From: Clostridiaceae bacterium
GTDB taxonomy: Bacteria > Bacillota > Clostridia > Oscillospirales > QAMX01
DNA length: 11,196 bases
Reading direction: 5' to 3'
Assembly: GCA_016297585.1 (NCBI GenBank)
Contig: JAEDGJ010000077.1
Span: forward strand, 1-11,196
Made by a program: the position numbers and the translations under genes. Numbering within the stretch: position 1 is the stretch's first letter; each line of letters starts with the position of its first letter. Below, one piece after another: positions 1-7,485 of the stretch. The notes beneath the pieces are model-generated. The model was given only the letters and a program-made list of their open reading frames with translations. It did no database searches and was not told the origin of the DNA.

Positions 1-1164
1 GTCTATGAGGACCACGCCTTCTTCGAGCTCTGCGACGAATACGGCATCATGGTCTGGCAGGATTTCGCGATGGCCTGCGGCCCGTATCCGGAGGACGAGA
101 AGTTCCGCCGCGTGATGGAGGCCGAAGCGCGCGCGGTCATCCGCAAGCTGCGCGGACACGCCTCGCTGCTGCTGTGGTGCGGCGACAACGAGTGCGACTA
201 TTACGCCGCCGACCCCGCGGACAACCGCATCACGCGCGAGCTGCTGCCGGAGATCGTCAAGCAGGAGGATCCGTACCGCCCGTATCTGGCAAGCTCCCCC
301 GATCTCGGCGAGCGCGCCCCCGGCGACACGCGCTACACGGACGTCTCCGCCGAGCAGCACATCTGGGGCGCGCGCGACCACTATAAGGCGCGCTTCTACG
401 CCGAGCATACCGCGCGTTTTGTCAGCGAGACGGGCTATCACGGCTGCAATTCCGTCGAGAGCATCAAAAAGTTCATCACCCCCGACGCGCTGTGGCCGTG
501 GGAGGACAATCACGAGTGGAAGATCCACGCGGCCGACCCGGGACGCGACTGGTATTCCGGCCGCATCCGCATGATGGCGCGGCAGACGCGGCAGACCTTC
601 GGCGCGATCCCGGACAACCTCGACGATTTCGTCTTCGCGTCGCAGTTCACGCAGGCCGAGGCGAAGAAATTCTTCATCGAGAAGATGCGCATGGGCAAAT
701 GGGAGCGCACCGGCGTCATCTGGTGGAACCTGACCGACGGCTGGCCGCAGTTCTCCGACGCGATCGTCGACTACTACTTCGACAAAAAGCTCGCCTACGA
801 CTGGATCCGCCGCTCGCAGCAGGACGTCGTGCTGTGCATGGGCGAGATCGCGGACTGGAAGGCGCCGCTCGTCGTCTGCAACGACACGCTGCGGGACGTC
901 ACAGGCTCCTACCTCGTCCGCGACGGCGAAACGGGCGAGGTTCTCGCCGAAGGGACGTTCGACGCACCCGCCAACGGCAATACGCGGCTTCCCGGCGTGG
1001 AGCTCTACTACTCCGAAAAGCGCCTGCTGATCCTCGAGCTGCGCTATGACGGCAAGACCGTCTACAACCACCGGCTCACGGGCGAGGTGCCCTACGAGCT
1101 TGCGGCCGCGCGCCGCTGGAGCGCCATCCTCCATGCGATGGACCTCCATGAAATGGATGCGTAA
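1..1164 (+). CDS. Glycoside hydrolase family 2, beta-mannosidase-like (5' truncated)
   Basis: The reading frame is open from base 1, so the start and the N-terminal sugar-binding and immunoglobulin-like domains lie outside the window; 387 codons remain. Visible are the catalytic TIM-barrel and a C-terminal beta domain. The stretch YEDHAFFELCDEYGIMVWQD is typical of GH2 barrels. The acid/base glutamate is in WCGDNE (Glu at 190-192) and the likely nucleophile is in VSETGYHG (Glu at 427-429). WWNLTDGWPQFS (722-757) corresponds to the conserved late-barrel tryptophan block. The ACGPYP and WCGDNE context fits beta-mannosidase better than beta-galactosidase or beta-glucuronidase, so hydrolysis of terminal beta-mannosides of glycans is expected. 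No signal peptide can be judged. The last 17 bases overlap the following lipoprotein gene. Family assignment is firm; substrate is inference. Confidence 0.85.
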   Translation, partial: VYEDHAFFELCDEYGIMVWQDFAMACGPYPEDEKFRRVMEAEARAVIRKLRGHASLLLWCGDNECDYYAADPADNRITRELLPEIVKQEDPYRPYLASSPDLGERAPGDTRYTDVSAEQHIWGARDHYKARFYAEHTARFVSETGYHGCNSVESIKKFITPDALWPWEDNHEWKIHAADPGRDWYSGRIRMMARQTRQTFGAIPDNLDDFVFASQFTQAEAKKFFIEKMRMGKWERTGVIWWNLTDGWPQFSDAIVDYYFDKKLAYDWIRRSQQDVVLCMGEIADWKAPLVVCNDTLRDVTGSYLVRDGETGEVLAEGTFDAPANGNTRLPGVELYYSEKRLLILELRYDGKTVYNHRLTGEVPYELAAARRWSAILHAMDLHEMDA

Positions 1165-2158
1165 AACGGCGCTCGCGGCGCTGCTGTCCGCGCTGCTCAT
1201 CCTCGCGGGCTGCGCACCGCGGGAGGCTTCCCGCACGCTCTTTGCGATGGACACCGCCGTCACGATGACCGCGTACGGAGACGCGGCGGAGGCGGGGCTT
1301 GCCGCGGCCGGGGACGTGCTGACAGACCTCGAAGCGCGCCTTTCCGTGACGCGCGCGGACAGCGAGATCGCCCGCCTGAACGAACGCGGCGCGGAGACGC
1401 TCTCCGATACGGCGCTTGCCGTGCTGTCCCGCGCGCTTTCCGCGGCGGAAGCGACGGGCGGGGCGTTTGACCCGACGGTTTACCCGATGGTGCGGGCATG
1501 GGGCTTTTTCACAAAGGAATACCGTGTGCCGGACGCGGGGGAGCTTGACTCCCTGCGCGCCGCCGGGACCTTCCGCGACGTGCGCGCGGAAGGCGGCACG
1601 GTGACGCTGGCGCCCGGGATGGCCGTCGACCTCGGCGGCATCGCGAAGGGGTACGCCGCCGACGCGATGGCGGACGCGCTCGGGCGCGCGGGGGTGACCT
1701 CCGCGATCCTCTCGCTCGGCGGCAACGTCCGCGCGCTCGGCGAAAAGCCGGACGGCAGCGCCTGGCGCGTCGGCATCCGCGACCCGAACAAGCCTGATGC
1801 CAACGCCGCCGTCGCCCGGATCCGGGACTGCTCCGTCGTGACGTCCGGCAGCTACCAGCGGTTCTTCACGGGGGAGGACGGCACGGTGTACCATCACATT
1901 CTCGACCCCGAAACCGGGTATCCGGTGCAGAATGAGCTGCTTTCCGTCACGGTTTTCTCCTCCGACGGCGCGCTCGCGGACGCTTACGCGACGGCGCTCT
2001 TTGTGATGGGGAAGGACGGCGCGCTCGCGTTCTGGCGGGAGCAGAGCGGCTTTGAGGTGCTGCTGATGACGAAAAACGGAGAAATGATCGCAACGGAGGG
2101 CCTCCGGGACGTTCTCGGCGACGTCTCCCCGGACTATACGCTGGTATGGGCAAGCTGA
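1148..2158 (+). CDS. apbE: FAD:protein FMN transferase (ApbE family) lipoprotein
   Basis: ApbE-family enzymes transfer FMN from FAD to a Thr or Ser of target proteins outside the membrane, such as Rnf/Nqr subunits or extracellular flavoproteins. From ATG 1148 the protein has 336 residues, normal for the family. It begins with a lipoprotein signal ending in LAGC (Cys22). Family blocks are MDTAVTMTAYG (34-44), FDPTVYPMVRAWGF (107-120), VDLGGIAKGYA (160-170), LGGNVRALG (190-198), SGSYQRFF (233-240), HHILDPETGYP (249-259) and the metal-binding DAYATALFVMG (278-288). Starts at 1133 or 1157 are also in frame; 1148 gives the best signal peptide, but no strong SD is visible, so coupling to the overlapping glycosidase gene is likely. 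It overlaps the next gene by 13 bases. No substrate flavoprotein is encoded in the window. Confidence 0.93.
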   Translation: MKWMRKTALAALLSALLILAGCAPREASRTLFAMDTAVTMTAYGDAAEAGLAAAGDVLTDLEARLSVTRADSEIARLNERGAETLSDTALAVLSRALSAAEATGGAFDPTVYPMVRAWGFFTKEYRVPDAGELDSLRAAGTFRDVRAEGGTVTLAPGMAVDLGGIAKGYAADAMADALGRAGVTSAILSLGGNVRALGEKPDGSAWRVGIRDPNKPDANAAVARIRDCSVVTSGSYQRFFTGEDGTVYHHILDPETGYPVQNELLSVTVFSSDGALADAYATALFVMGKDGALAFWREQSGFEVLLMTKNGEMIATEGLRDVLGDVSPDYTLVWAS

Positions 2159-2511
2159 AAACGCGCACTTTTGTGCTGCTTTTTCTTCTTCTCGCCGCCG
2201 TCTGCGTTCTGTGGCTGTTTTTACAGCCGCGGGGGAGCGCGCAGACCGTGCGGGTGCTCCTCGACGGCGAAACGGCTGCGGAGATCGACCTTGCGGCGGT
2301 CACGGAGCCGTACACGCTCCCCGTCGGGGAACACAATGTGCTCGAGGTGACGCGCGGGGGCGTGCGGATGCTTAAGTCCGACTGTCCGGACGGCAGCTGT
2401 CTGCGGCAGGGAACGGCGGAACCGGGGAAGCCGGTCATCTGCCTGCCGAACCGGGTCGTCGTCGAGGCGACAGGAAAAAAAGCGTCGGACGTCGACGCGG
2501 TAGTGGGGTAG
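2146..2511 (+). CDS. NusG domain II-containing membrane-anchored protein (EetA-like)
   Basis: A 121-residue protein with a single N-terminal transmembrane segment (about residues 9-26) followed by an extracytoplasmic beta domain. The motifs SDCPDGSCLRQG (about 83-94) and VICLPNRVVVEA (about 102-113) are diagnostic of the NusG domain II family. Despite the name, this family is not a transcription factor. It is found beside ApbE, Gx-transporter and Rnf-like genes in Firmicutes, and the Listeria extracellular electron transfer protein EetA belongs to it. The start ATG lies inside the apbE end, and no good SD is seen, suggesting translational coupling. The two Cys in CPDGSC could be redox-active or form a disulfide; that is inference. 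Its exact biochemical role is not established. Confidence 0.9.
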   Translation: MGKLKTRTFVLLFLLLAAVCVLWLFLQPRGSAQTVRVLLDGETAAEIDLAAVTEPYTLPVGEHNVLEVTRGGVRMLKSDCPDGSCLRQGTAEPGKPVICLPNRVVVEATGKKASDVDAVVG

Positions 2512-2518
2512 GCGTGCG

Positions 2519-3016
2519 ATGAAACGTCAGGCAAAACGGCTCTGCGAGACGGCGCTTCTGGCGGCGGTGGGGCTCGGCATCTTCGTACTGGAGGCGCAGC
2601 TTCCGCCGCTGACGGCGGTTCCGGGCATCAAGCCGGGGCTAGCAAACTGCGTCACGCTGGCGGCGCTGTATCTGCTCGGCTGCCGCGAGGCGGCGGGCGT
2701 GCTTGCGGTGCGCATCCTGCTCGGAGCGGTCTACACCGGCTCGCCCGTCTCCCTTCTGTACAGCGCAGCGGGGGGACTTGCGTGCTATCTGGTGATGGCG
2801 CCGCTGTCGCGAGTCTTCCCCTCGCGGCAGCTCTGGATCGTCAGCGTATTCGGCGCGCTCGCGCACAACGCAGGACAGCTCGCCGCGGCGGCAGTGCTGC
2901 TCGGCGGCGGCGCGGTGCTGGCATACGCCCCGGCGCTGATCCTCGGCGCGCTCGCGGCGGGGACATTCACGGGCCTTGCGTCACAGGCGGCGGTGCGGCG
3001 GATTCGGAAGGAATGA
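2519..3016 (+). CDS. Gx transporter family / heptaprenyl diphosphate synthase component I-like membrane protein (EetB-like)
   Basis: A 165-residue, very hydrophobic protein with about five predicted membrane segments. The block PGIKPGLANCVTLAALYLLG (about 35-54) and the following ILLGAVYTGSPVSLLYSAAGG (begins about residue 66) are characteristic of the family annotated as Gx transporter or heptaprenyl diphosphate synthase component I. AHNAGQLAAAAVLL (about 114-127) is a further match. The fold resembles the substrate-binding S component of ECF transporters, so a role in moving a quinone precursor, flavin or related small molecule is possible but unproven. EetB of the Listeria electron-transfer locus is in this family. 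It starts 7 bases after the NusG-II gene and ends the three-gene unit just before a terminator. Confidence 0.87.
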   Translation: MKRQAKRLCETALLAAVGLGIFVLEAQLPPLTAVPGIKPGLANCVTLAALYLLGCREAAGVLAVRILLGAVYTGSPVSLLYSAAGGLACYLVMAPLSRVFPSRQLWIVSVFGALAHNAGQLAAAAVLLGGGAVLAYAPALILGALAAGTFTGLASQAAVRRIRKE

Positions 3017-3056
3017 ACGAGCAAAGGCTTTTTTCTTCTTTTTTTCGTTTTCTAAA

Positions 3057-3106
3057 AAGGGCGCTTCTTTCACAGTTTTTACTGTTGAAGAAGCGCCCTT
3101 CTTTTC
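3057..3106 (+). terminator. Strong intrinsic terminator after the apbE unit
   Basis: A perfect 13-bp stem (3057-3069 with 3088-3100) encloses a smaller ACAGT/ACTGT stem (3072-3076 with 3081-3085), giving a long hairpin. It is followed by CTTTTC. The A-run before the stem would serve as a T-tail on the other strand, so it may work in both directions. It separates the electron-transfer-like trio from the antiporter gene. Confidence 0.88.
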
Positions 3107-3152
3107 ACCGACTGTATATTAGTTTTTTTTATCGCCCACTAACGAAAAAGAA

Positions 3153-3182
3153 TTGGACTTTTATACCCTTTTGGACTATACT
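3153..3182 (+). promoter_or_regulatory. Candidate sigma-A promoter for the antiporter unit, with a direct repeat
   Basis: TATACT at 3177-3182 is a good -10. The upstream TTGGAC at 3153-3158 is an imperfect -35 with an 18-base spacer. TTGGACT occurs again at 3171-3177, exactly 18 bases on and each time followed closely by ATAC, so the element contains a direct repeat that could be a regulator site. No other good promoter is seen between the terminator and the antiporter start. Confidence 0.45.
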
Positions 3183-3200
3183 GAACAAAACAGTCAAAGC

Positions 3201-3237
3201 CGGCAGAAAACCGCCGTATTTCTTGGCGGTACTGCCG
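3201..3237 (+). other. Two-part stem-loop in the antiporter 5' leader
   Basis: CGGCAG (3201-3206) pairs with CTGCCG (3232-3237). After an internal AAA/A bulge, ACCGCC (3210-3215) pairs with GGCGGT (3225-3230), leaving a 9-base loop. No T-run follows, so it is not a terminator by itself. It sits between the candidate promoter and the SD (AGAGGGG, 3253-3259) of the antiporter gene and could affect mRNA stability or translation. Confidence 0.6.
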
Positions 3238-3268
3238 AATAAGCAGAGAAAAAGAGGGGCGAAAAGTC

Positions 3269-4618
3269 ATGCTTTCGATTTCCAATATTACAAGCCCTCA
3301 GGCGCGGGCGATTCTGTGCATCGCGATCATGCTGATCGCGGGCTTTCTCGTCACGCGTCTGACAAAAAAGCTGCGGCTGCCGAATGTCACGGGGTATCTG
3401 CTGGCGGGCATGATATTGGGACCGTACTGCCTCGGCGTGCTGTCGCAGTCCGCCATCGATTCGATGAGCTTTCTGACGGACATCGCCCCGGCGCTGATCG
3501 CGTTCGGCGTCGGAAAATACTTAAAAGTATCGAAGCTGCGCGACAATTTCCGCCGGGTGCTCGTGATCACGCTGTGCGAGGCGCTGTGTGCGGCGGTCGT
3601 GGTCACCTTCTGCATGATGGGTTTCTTCCACTATTCGTGGCCGTTTGCGCTGCTGCTGGGCGTCATCGCCGCCGCGACGGCGCCGACGTCGACGATCATG
3701 ACGATCCGCCAGTACAAGGCGCGCGGTCGCTTTGTCAATACGCTGCTGCAGGTCATCGCCATCGACAACGCGCTCGCCATCCTCGCGTTCTCCATCGCCG
3801 CGGTGCTCGTGCAGGCGGTATCCGACGGCTCCGGCATGAGAACGCTTGACATTCTGCTGCCTTTACTTTATAATATCATTCTGATAGCGTTCGGCGCGCT
3901 CGGGGGACTCCTCCTCGTGCGCATCATCACCCCGGCGCGGACGATCGACCATATGCTGGTGCTGGCGCTCGCCATTCTGCTGCTGATCGCCGGCGCGGGC
4001 GCGTGGATGAACGTCTCCCCGCTGCTGGCGTGCATGGTGCTCGGCATGGTCTATGTCAATCTGGGCGGCGACAAGCGGCTGTTCAAGCTCGTCGCGCGCT
4101 TCTCCCCGCCGATCCTGCTGATGTTCTTCGTGCTCTCCGGCGCGCGGCTGAATCTGCCGTCGCTTGCCACGGCGGGCATCGCGGGCATCGCGTATTTCCT
4201 CGTGCGGCTTGCCGCGAAGTACGGCGGCGCATGGCTCGGCGCGACGGTCTCGCGCGCGGAACCGGAGACGCGCCGCTACATCGGCATGGCGCTCATCCCG
4301 CAGGCCGGCGTGTCGATCGGTCTTGCCGCGCTCGCACAGCGGATCCTGCCCGAGGAAGCGGGAATGCTCCTGTCGACGATCATCCTGTCGTCGGGTCTGC
4401 TGTACGAGATCGTGGGACCCGCCTGCGCAAAGTTTGCGCTGCGCCGGGCCGGTGCGTTCGACCGCAAGCCCGCCGAGGTGCCCGCCGAGCAGCAGATGAC
4501 CGGCGCGCTGCTCGAGCAGTTCGCGGAGCCCGGCGCCGATTCCCTGGCCGACAGCGAGCCGTTTGCCGTTTCCGAGAGACACCGCGATGAAAAAAAGGAC
4601 CGCGAAGCGGTAGGCTGA
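3269..4618 (+). CDS. CPA2-type cation:proton antiporter (Kef/Nap-like)
   Basis: A 449-residue protein with about 12 predicted membrane segments, expected to exchange Na+ or K+ for H+ across the cytoplasmic membrane. LRLPNVTGYLLAGMILGP (35-52) is the classic N-terminal CPA2 block. ATAPTSTIMTIRQYKARG (136-153) precedes the ion-site helix, which reads IDNALAILAFSI (165-176). At the position where electrogenic members usually have Asp-Asp, this protein has Asp166-Asn167. QAGVSIGLAALAQ (about 344-356) is a late conserved helix. After about residue 395 the tail is hydrophilic, rich in Glu, Asp and Ala, and contains no recognisable TrkA-N or RCK domain, unlike KefB/C. ATG 3269 has the SD AGAGGGG 9 bases upstream. 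Transport family is firm; the ion and regulation are not readable. Confidence 0.88.
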   Translation: MLSISNITSPQARAILCIAIMLIAGFLVTRLTKKLRLPNVTGYLLAGMILGPYCLGVLSQSAIDSMSFLTDIAPALIAFGVGKYLKVSKLRDNFRRVLVITLCEALCAAVVVTFCMMGFFHYSWPFALLLGVIAAATAPTSTIMTIRQYKARGRFVNTLLQVIAIDNALAILAFSIAAVLVQAVSDGSGMRTLDILLPLLYNIILIAFGALGGLLLVRIITPARTIDHMLVLALAILLLIAGAGAWMNVSPLLACMVLGMVYVNLGGDKRLFKLVARFSPPILLMFFVLSGARLNLPSLATAGIAGIAYFLVRLAAKYGGAWLGATVSRAEPETRRYIGMALIPQAGVSIGLAALAQRILPEEAGMLLSTIILSSGLLYEIVGPACAKFALRRAGAFDRKPAEVPAEQQMTGALLEQFAEPGADSLADSEPFAVSERHRDEKKDREAVG

Positions 4619-4629
4619 GCGCGCTTCGC
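4602..4629 (+). terminator. Weak hairpin between antiporter and LysR genes
   Basis: GCGAAGCG (4602-4609) and CGCTTCGC (4622-4629) form an 8-bp stem with a 12-base loop spanning the antiporter stop codon, followed by AAGTTTTC. The T-run is short and broken, so this would be at best a leaky terminator or an mRNA-stabilising hairpin. Confidence 0.3.
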
Positions 4630-4657
4630 AAGTTTTCAAAAAGGGGAGGCGTCTTTT

Positions 4658-5602
4658 TTGATCGATACCAAGCTGCGGACCCTGCTGTCCCTTGCCAATA
4701 CGAAAAATTACACCGAAACGGCGCGGGAATTGAATCTGACGCAGCCCGCCATCAGTCATCACATCCGGCTGCTGGAGGAGGAATTTCACACCCATCTGTT
4801 CATCCGTGTGAAGAACAAGATCAAGCTGACGCCCGAGGGCGAGATCCTCCTGAAATACGCGCGCCGCATCAACGCGCTCTATGACAACGCGCAGGCGGAG
4901 ATCGAGGCCTGCACGTCGAACGTCCGCCATCTGACGATCGGCATCACGCAGACCGTCAGCGAGGTCTCGATGCCGCAGATCATCGCCATCTACACGAGCG
5001 AGCATCCCGGCACGCAGGTTGCCGTCGTCACGGACACGATCAAGAACATCACGAGCCAGTTAAAGCTCTATAAGCTCGACATCGCCGTCGTCGAGGGCGA
5101 CGTCCGCGTGCAGGACTATGTGCCGGTGCTTCTCGACACCGATTCGCTGTGCGTGATCGTCTCGCCCCAGCATCCGCTGGCCAAGCGGCACAGCGTCACC
5201 TTCGAGGACATCCGCGGCGAAAAATTCATCCTGCGCTCCAAGCGCTCCGGCACGCGCGCGCTGTTTGCAAACTACCTCGATCAGTACAACGCCGCGATCA
5301 AAAACCTGAACGTCACCATCGAGATCGACGACGTCAGCGTCATCCGTGAGCTCGTCAGCCTGAACATGGGCATCTCCATCGTCGCGCGCAGCGCCTGCGT
5401 GGAGGACGTCCAGCGCGGCAGGCTCGCCGTGCTCGACATCTCCGACGCGGATATGTCGCGCGACATCAACATGCTCTGCCACAAGGATTTCGCGCATCCG
5501 GAGATCCTCGACGATTTCCGCGAGATCTATCACCGGCTGTATTCCGCCGGTATCGACCACACGGCCGAGCCGTCCTATGCGCAGGGAGAGGACGAGGTCT
5601 GA
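4658..5602 (+). CDS. LysR-family transcriptional regulator
   Basis: A 314-residue DNA-binding regulator of normal LysR length. The N-terminal winged helix-turn-helix is clear: NYTETARELNLTQPAISHHI (17-36), with RLLEEEF and LTPEG following. Residues about 90-295 form the two-lobe effector domain, with the usual SPQHPLA (168-174) and NMGISIVA (235-242) blocks. The start is a TTG at 4658, chosen because AAGGGGAGG (4641-4649) is ideally placed 8 bases upstream and the HTH begins at the expected distance. It begins 39 bases after the antiporter gene and ends 28 bases before the Gfo/Idh/MocA gene, all co-directional, rather than divergent from a target as is common for this family. It may control this same unit; the inducer is unknown. 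Confidence 0.93.
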   Translation: MIDTKLRTLLSLANTKNYTETARELNLTQPAISHHIRLLEEEFHTHLFIRVKNKIKLTPEGEILLKYARRINALYDNAQAEIEACTSNVRHLTIGITQTVSEVSMPQIIAIYTSEHPGTQVAVVTDTIKNITSQLKLYKLDIAVVEGDVRVQDYVPVLLDTDSLCVIVSPQHPLAKRHSVTFEDIRGEKFILRSKRSGTRALFANYLDQYNAAIKNLNVTIEIDDVSVIRELVSLNMGISIVARSACVEDVQRGRLAVLDISDADMSRDINMLCHKDFAHPEILDDFREIYHRLYSAGIDHTAEPSYAQGEDEV

Positions 5603-5630
5603 AAAAATGCTAATTTCGGAGGAATCCGTT

Positions 5631-6698
5631 ATGAAAAAAATCAAAGTCGGCTTTGTCGGCCTGCGTCGCGGGCGTTCGCTCGCGTCGGATATGCTCGGAC
5701 TGCCGAACGCCGAGATCGGCGCGATCTGCGAGCTGGACCGCGTCCGCTTGGACGAGACGGTCGAATGGCTCAAAAAGGAGAACCGGCTCGACGGCGTGCT
5801 CGTCACGGAGAGCTTTGAGGAGCTGCTCGCGTCCGACGTGGACGCCGTGGTCATCGCCACCGCCGCGACGGTGCATACGCCGATGGCGATTCAGGCGCTC
5901 GAGGCGGGCAAGCATGTGCTGTCGGAGATTCCGGCGGTCAACTCCATCGACGAAGCCTATGTGCTTGCCGACGCCGTGCGCAAATTCCCGAAGCAGAAGT
6001 ACATGATGGCCGAAAACTGCTGCTTCTGGGCGTTCATCAACACCTGGAAGGGCTTATACGAGGACGGCGCGATCGGCAGGGTCTGGTACGCCGAGGCAGA
6101 GTACCTGCACAATGTCTCCGACCTGATGGTCGACCGCGACGGGCGTCCGACCTGGCGCGCGTCCTACGACGCGATCAAGTACTTAACGCACGACCTCGGG
6201 CCGCTGCTCTACCTCTTAAACGACCGCGTGACCGAAGTCTCCGGCTTTGCGCCGTCGTTTAACTCGCTGCCCGATCTTTCGACCGGCACGCCGAACGAGG
6301 TCGCGATCTTCCGCACCGAAAAGGGCGCGCTCATCAAGATCCTCGTCTGCTTCGGCGTCATCCGCCCGTGCATCCACAATTACTGCCTCTACGGCGACCG
6401 AGGTACGCTCGAAACCGACCGCATGGACGCCTACGCGACGAACGCGTGCCTGTCGTCGATCAAGTCGATGGGCGAGAAGATGTTCCGGCTGCCGACGGAG
6501 ACGGGGTATCCCGGCTATGCGGCCGGCGGACACGGCGGCGCGGACGCGAAGATGATGGAAGCCTTCATCGACTGCATCGTAAACGACACAAAGCCGCCGA
6601 TCGACGTGGAGCTGGGCTTGAATATGTCCATTCCCGGCATCCTTGCGCACGAATCGATGAAGCAGGGCGGCCGCGTGATCCCGATCCCGCGCTTTTAA
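5631..6698 (+). CDS. Gfo/Idh/MocA family NAD(P)-dependent protein, GH109-like residue pattern
   Basis: A 355-residue protein with an N-terminal Rossmann fold (VGFVGLRRGRSLA, 6-18; VVIATAATVHTPMAIQAL, 73-90) and a C-terminal alpha/beta domain. The family usually acts on sugars or cyclitols. The common EKP active-site Lys motif is replaced here by SEIPA (98-102), as in the branch containing GH109 glycosidases. Other features of that branch are AEN (127-129), Tyr158-x-His160, Trp175-Arg176, Tyr184-x-x-His187 within YLTHDLGP, and GHGGAD (300-305). It could therefore be an NAD-dependent glycosidase rather than a dehydrogenase; this is inference. ATG 5631 is chosen because CGGAGGA (5617-5623) lies 7 bases upstream; an earlier in-frame start would overlap the LysR gene. 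It is followed after 27 bases by the nucleosidase gene. Confidence 0.87.
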   Translation: MKKIKVGFVGLRRGRSLASDMLGLPNAEIGAICELDRVRLDETVEWLKKENRLDGVLVTESFEELLASDVDAVVIATAATVHTPMAIQALEAGKHVLSEIPAVNSIDEAYVLADAVRKFPKQKYMMAENCCFWAFINTWKGLYEDGAIGRVWYAEAEYLHNVSDLMVDRDGRPTWRASYDAIKYLTHDLGPLLYLLNDRVTEVSGFAPSFNSLPDLSTGTPNEVAIFRTEKGALIKILVCFGVIRPCIHNYCLYGDRGTLETDRMDAYATNACLSSIKSMGEKMFRLPTETGYPGYAAGGHGGADAKMMEAFIDCIVNDTKPPIDVELGLNMSIPGILAHESMKQGGRVIPIPRF

Positions 6699-6725
6699 GC
6701 GCTCCGGCAAGAAAGGAGCCGTTCC

Positions 6726-7424
6726 ATGAAAATCGGCATTCTCTGCGCCTGCGAGGAAGAGCTGGCGCCGTTCCTGCCCGAGCTCGAGGGCTGCACGGTG
6801 ACAACACGCGGGAAGTGGCAGGTATACGGCGGGCTTTTCCGCGGCGTCGGGACGGCGGCGGTCGTCTCCGGCATGTGCAAGGTCAACGCGGCGGCGGCGG
6901 CGCAGCTCCTCATCACGGGCTTCGGCGCGGACGCGGTCATCAATTCCGGCACGGCGGGCGCGATGCGCGGGGACCTCGAGGTCTTCGATACCGTCATCTC
7001 GTCCGAGACGCTGCACCACGACGTCGACCCGTCGGTGCTGACCGATCACATGCCCCGGTATGACAGCGCAGTCTTTCCCGCGGATGCGCGTCTGCTCGCG
7101 CTGTCGCGGGAGGCGGCTCTCCGCGTCCCGGGCGTCCGGCAGGTATTCTGGGGCCGGATGGCGACGGGGGAGCGCTTTATCGACACCGAGGGACGGCAGG
7201 CGATCAACGAACGGTTCGCGCCCCTCTGCGTGGACATGGAGACCGCGGCCATCGCGCAGGTCTGCTGCGCGTTCGGCGTCCCGTACCTCTCCGTGCGGAC
7301 GATCACGGACACCCCGTCGGCGCGCGGCTCGGACAACTTCTTAAAAAACCTCCCCGAAGCGGCGGCGATCTCGAAGGACGTCACGGCGGCAGTCTTCGAG
7401 CTGCTGCGGGAGTCCGGAAAATAA
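6726..7424 (+). CDS. mtnN: 5'-methylthioadenosine/S-adenosylhomocysteine nucleosidase
   Basis: This cytoplasmic enzyme cleaves adenine from methylthioadenosine and S-adenosylhomocysteine, feeding methionine and homocysteine salvage. The 232-residue protein begins MKIGILCACEEE, with Glu12 at the known catalytic position. GMCKVNAA (49-56) and VINSGTAGAM (71-80) form the nucleoside phosphorylase-type core. HHDVDPS (97-103) and VDMETAAIAQ (169-178) follow, with Met171-Glu172 binding ribose. RTITDTP (191-197) supplies the catalytic Asp195. All these residues match the E. coli enzyme with offsets of two or fewer. The SD AAAGGAG (6712-6718) is 7 bases before ATG. It is the last gene of the antiporter-LysR-Gfo unit and is followed by a strong terminator. 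Confidence 0.92.
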   Translation: MKIGILCACEEELAPFLPELEGCTVTTRGKWQVYGGLFRGVGTAAVVSGMCKVNAAAAAQLLITGFGADAVINSGTAGAMRGDLEVFDTVISSETLHHDVDPSVLTDHMPRYDSAVFPADARLLALSREAALRVPGVRQVFWGRMATGERFIDTEGRQAINERFAPLCVDMETAAIAQVCCAFGVPYLSVRTITDTPSARGSDNFLKNLPEAAAISKDVTAAVFELLRESGK

Positions 7425-7438
7425 CATCGGAACACAAT

Positions 7439-7485
7439 AAGCCCCTCTTTTCGGGCCGTTTCAGGCGAAAAGAGGGGCTTTTTTT
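7439..7485 (+). terminator. Strong intrinsic terminator after mtnN
   Basis: A perfect 15-bp stem (7439-7453 with 7466-7480), 12-base loop, and a run of seven T (7479-7485). The A-rich start of the left arm suggests it could also act on the reverse strand. Confidence 0.93.

Noticed and set aside
2782..3849. Long + strand frame spanning the end of the Gx gene, the gap and the antiporter start
   Set aside because: It runs out of frame through two clear genes and across a strong terminator. An ATG at 3013 overlapping the Gx stop lacks usable SD spacing and its product matches nothing.
3863..5005. 380-codon minus-strand frame over the antiporter and LysR genes
   Set aside because: Arg/Asp-rich shadow translation with no domain motifs, opposite two well-supported genes.
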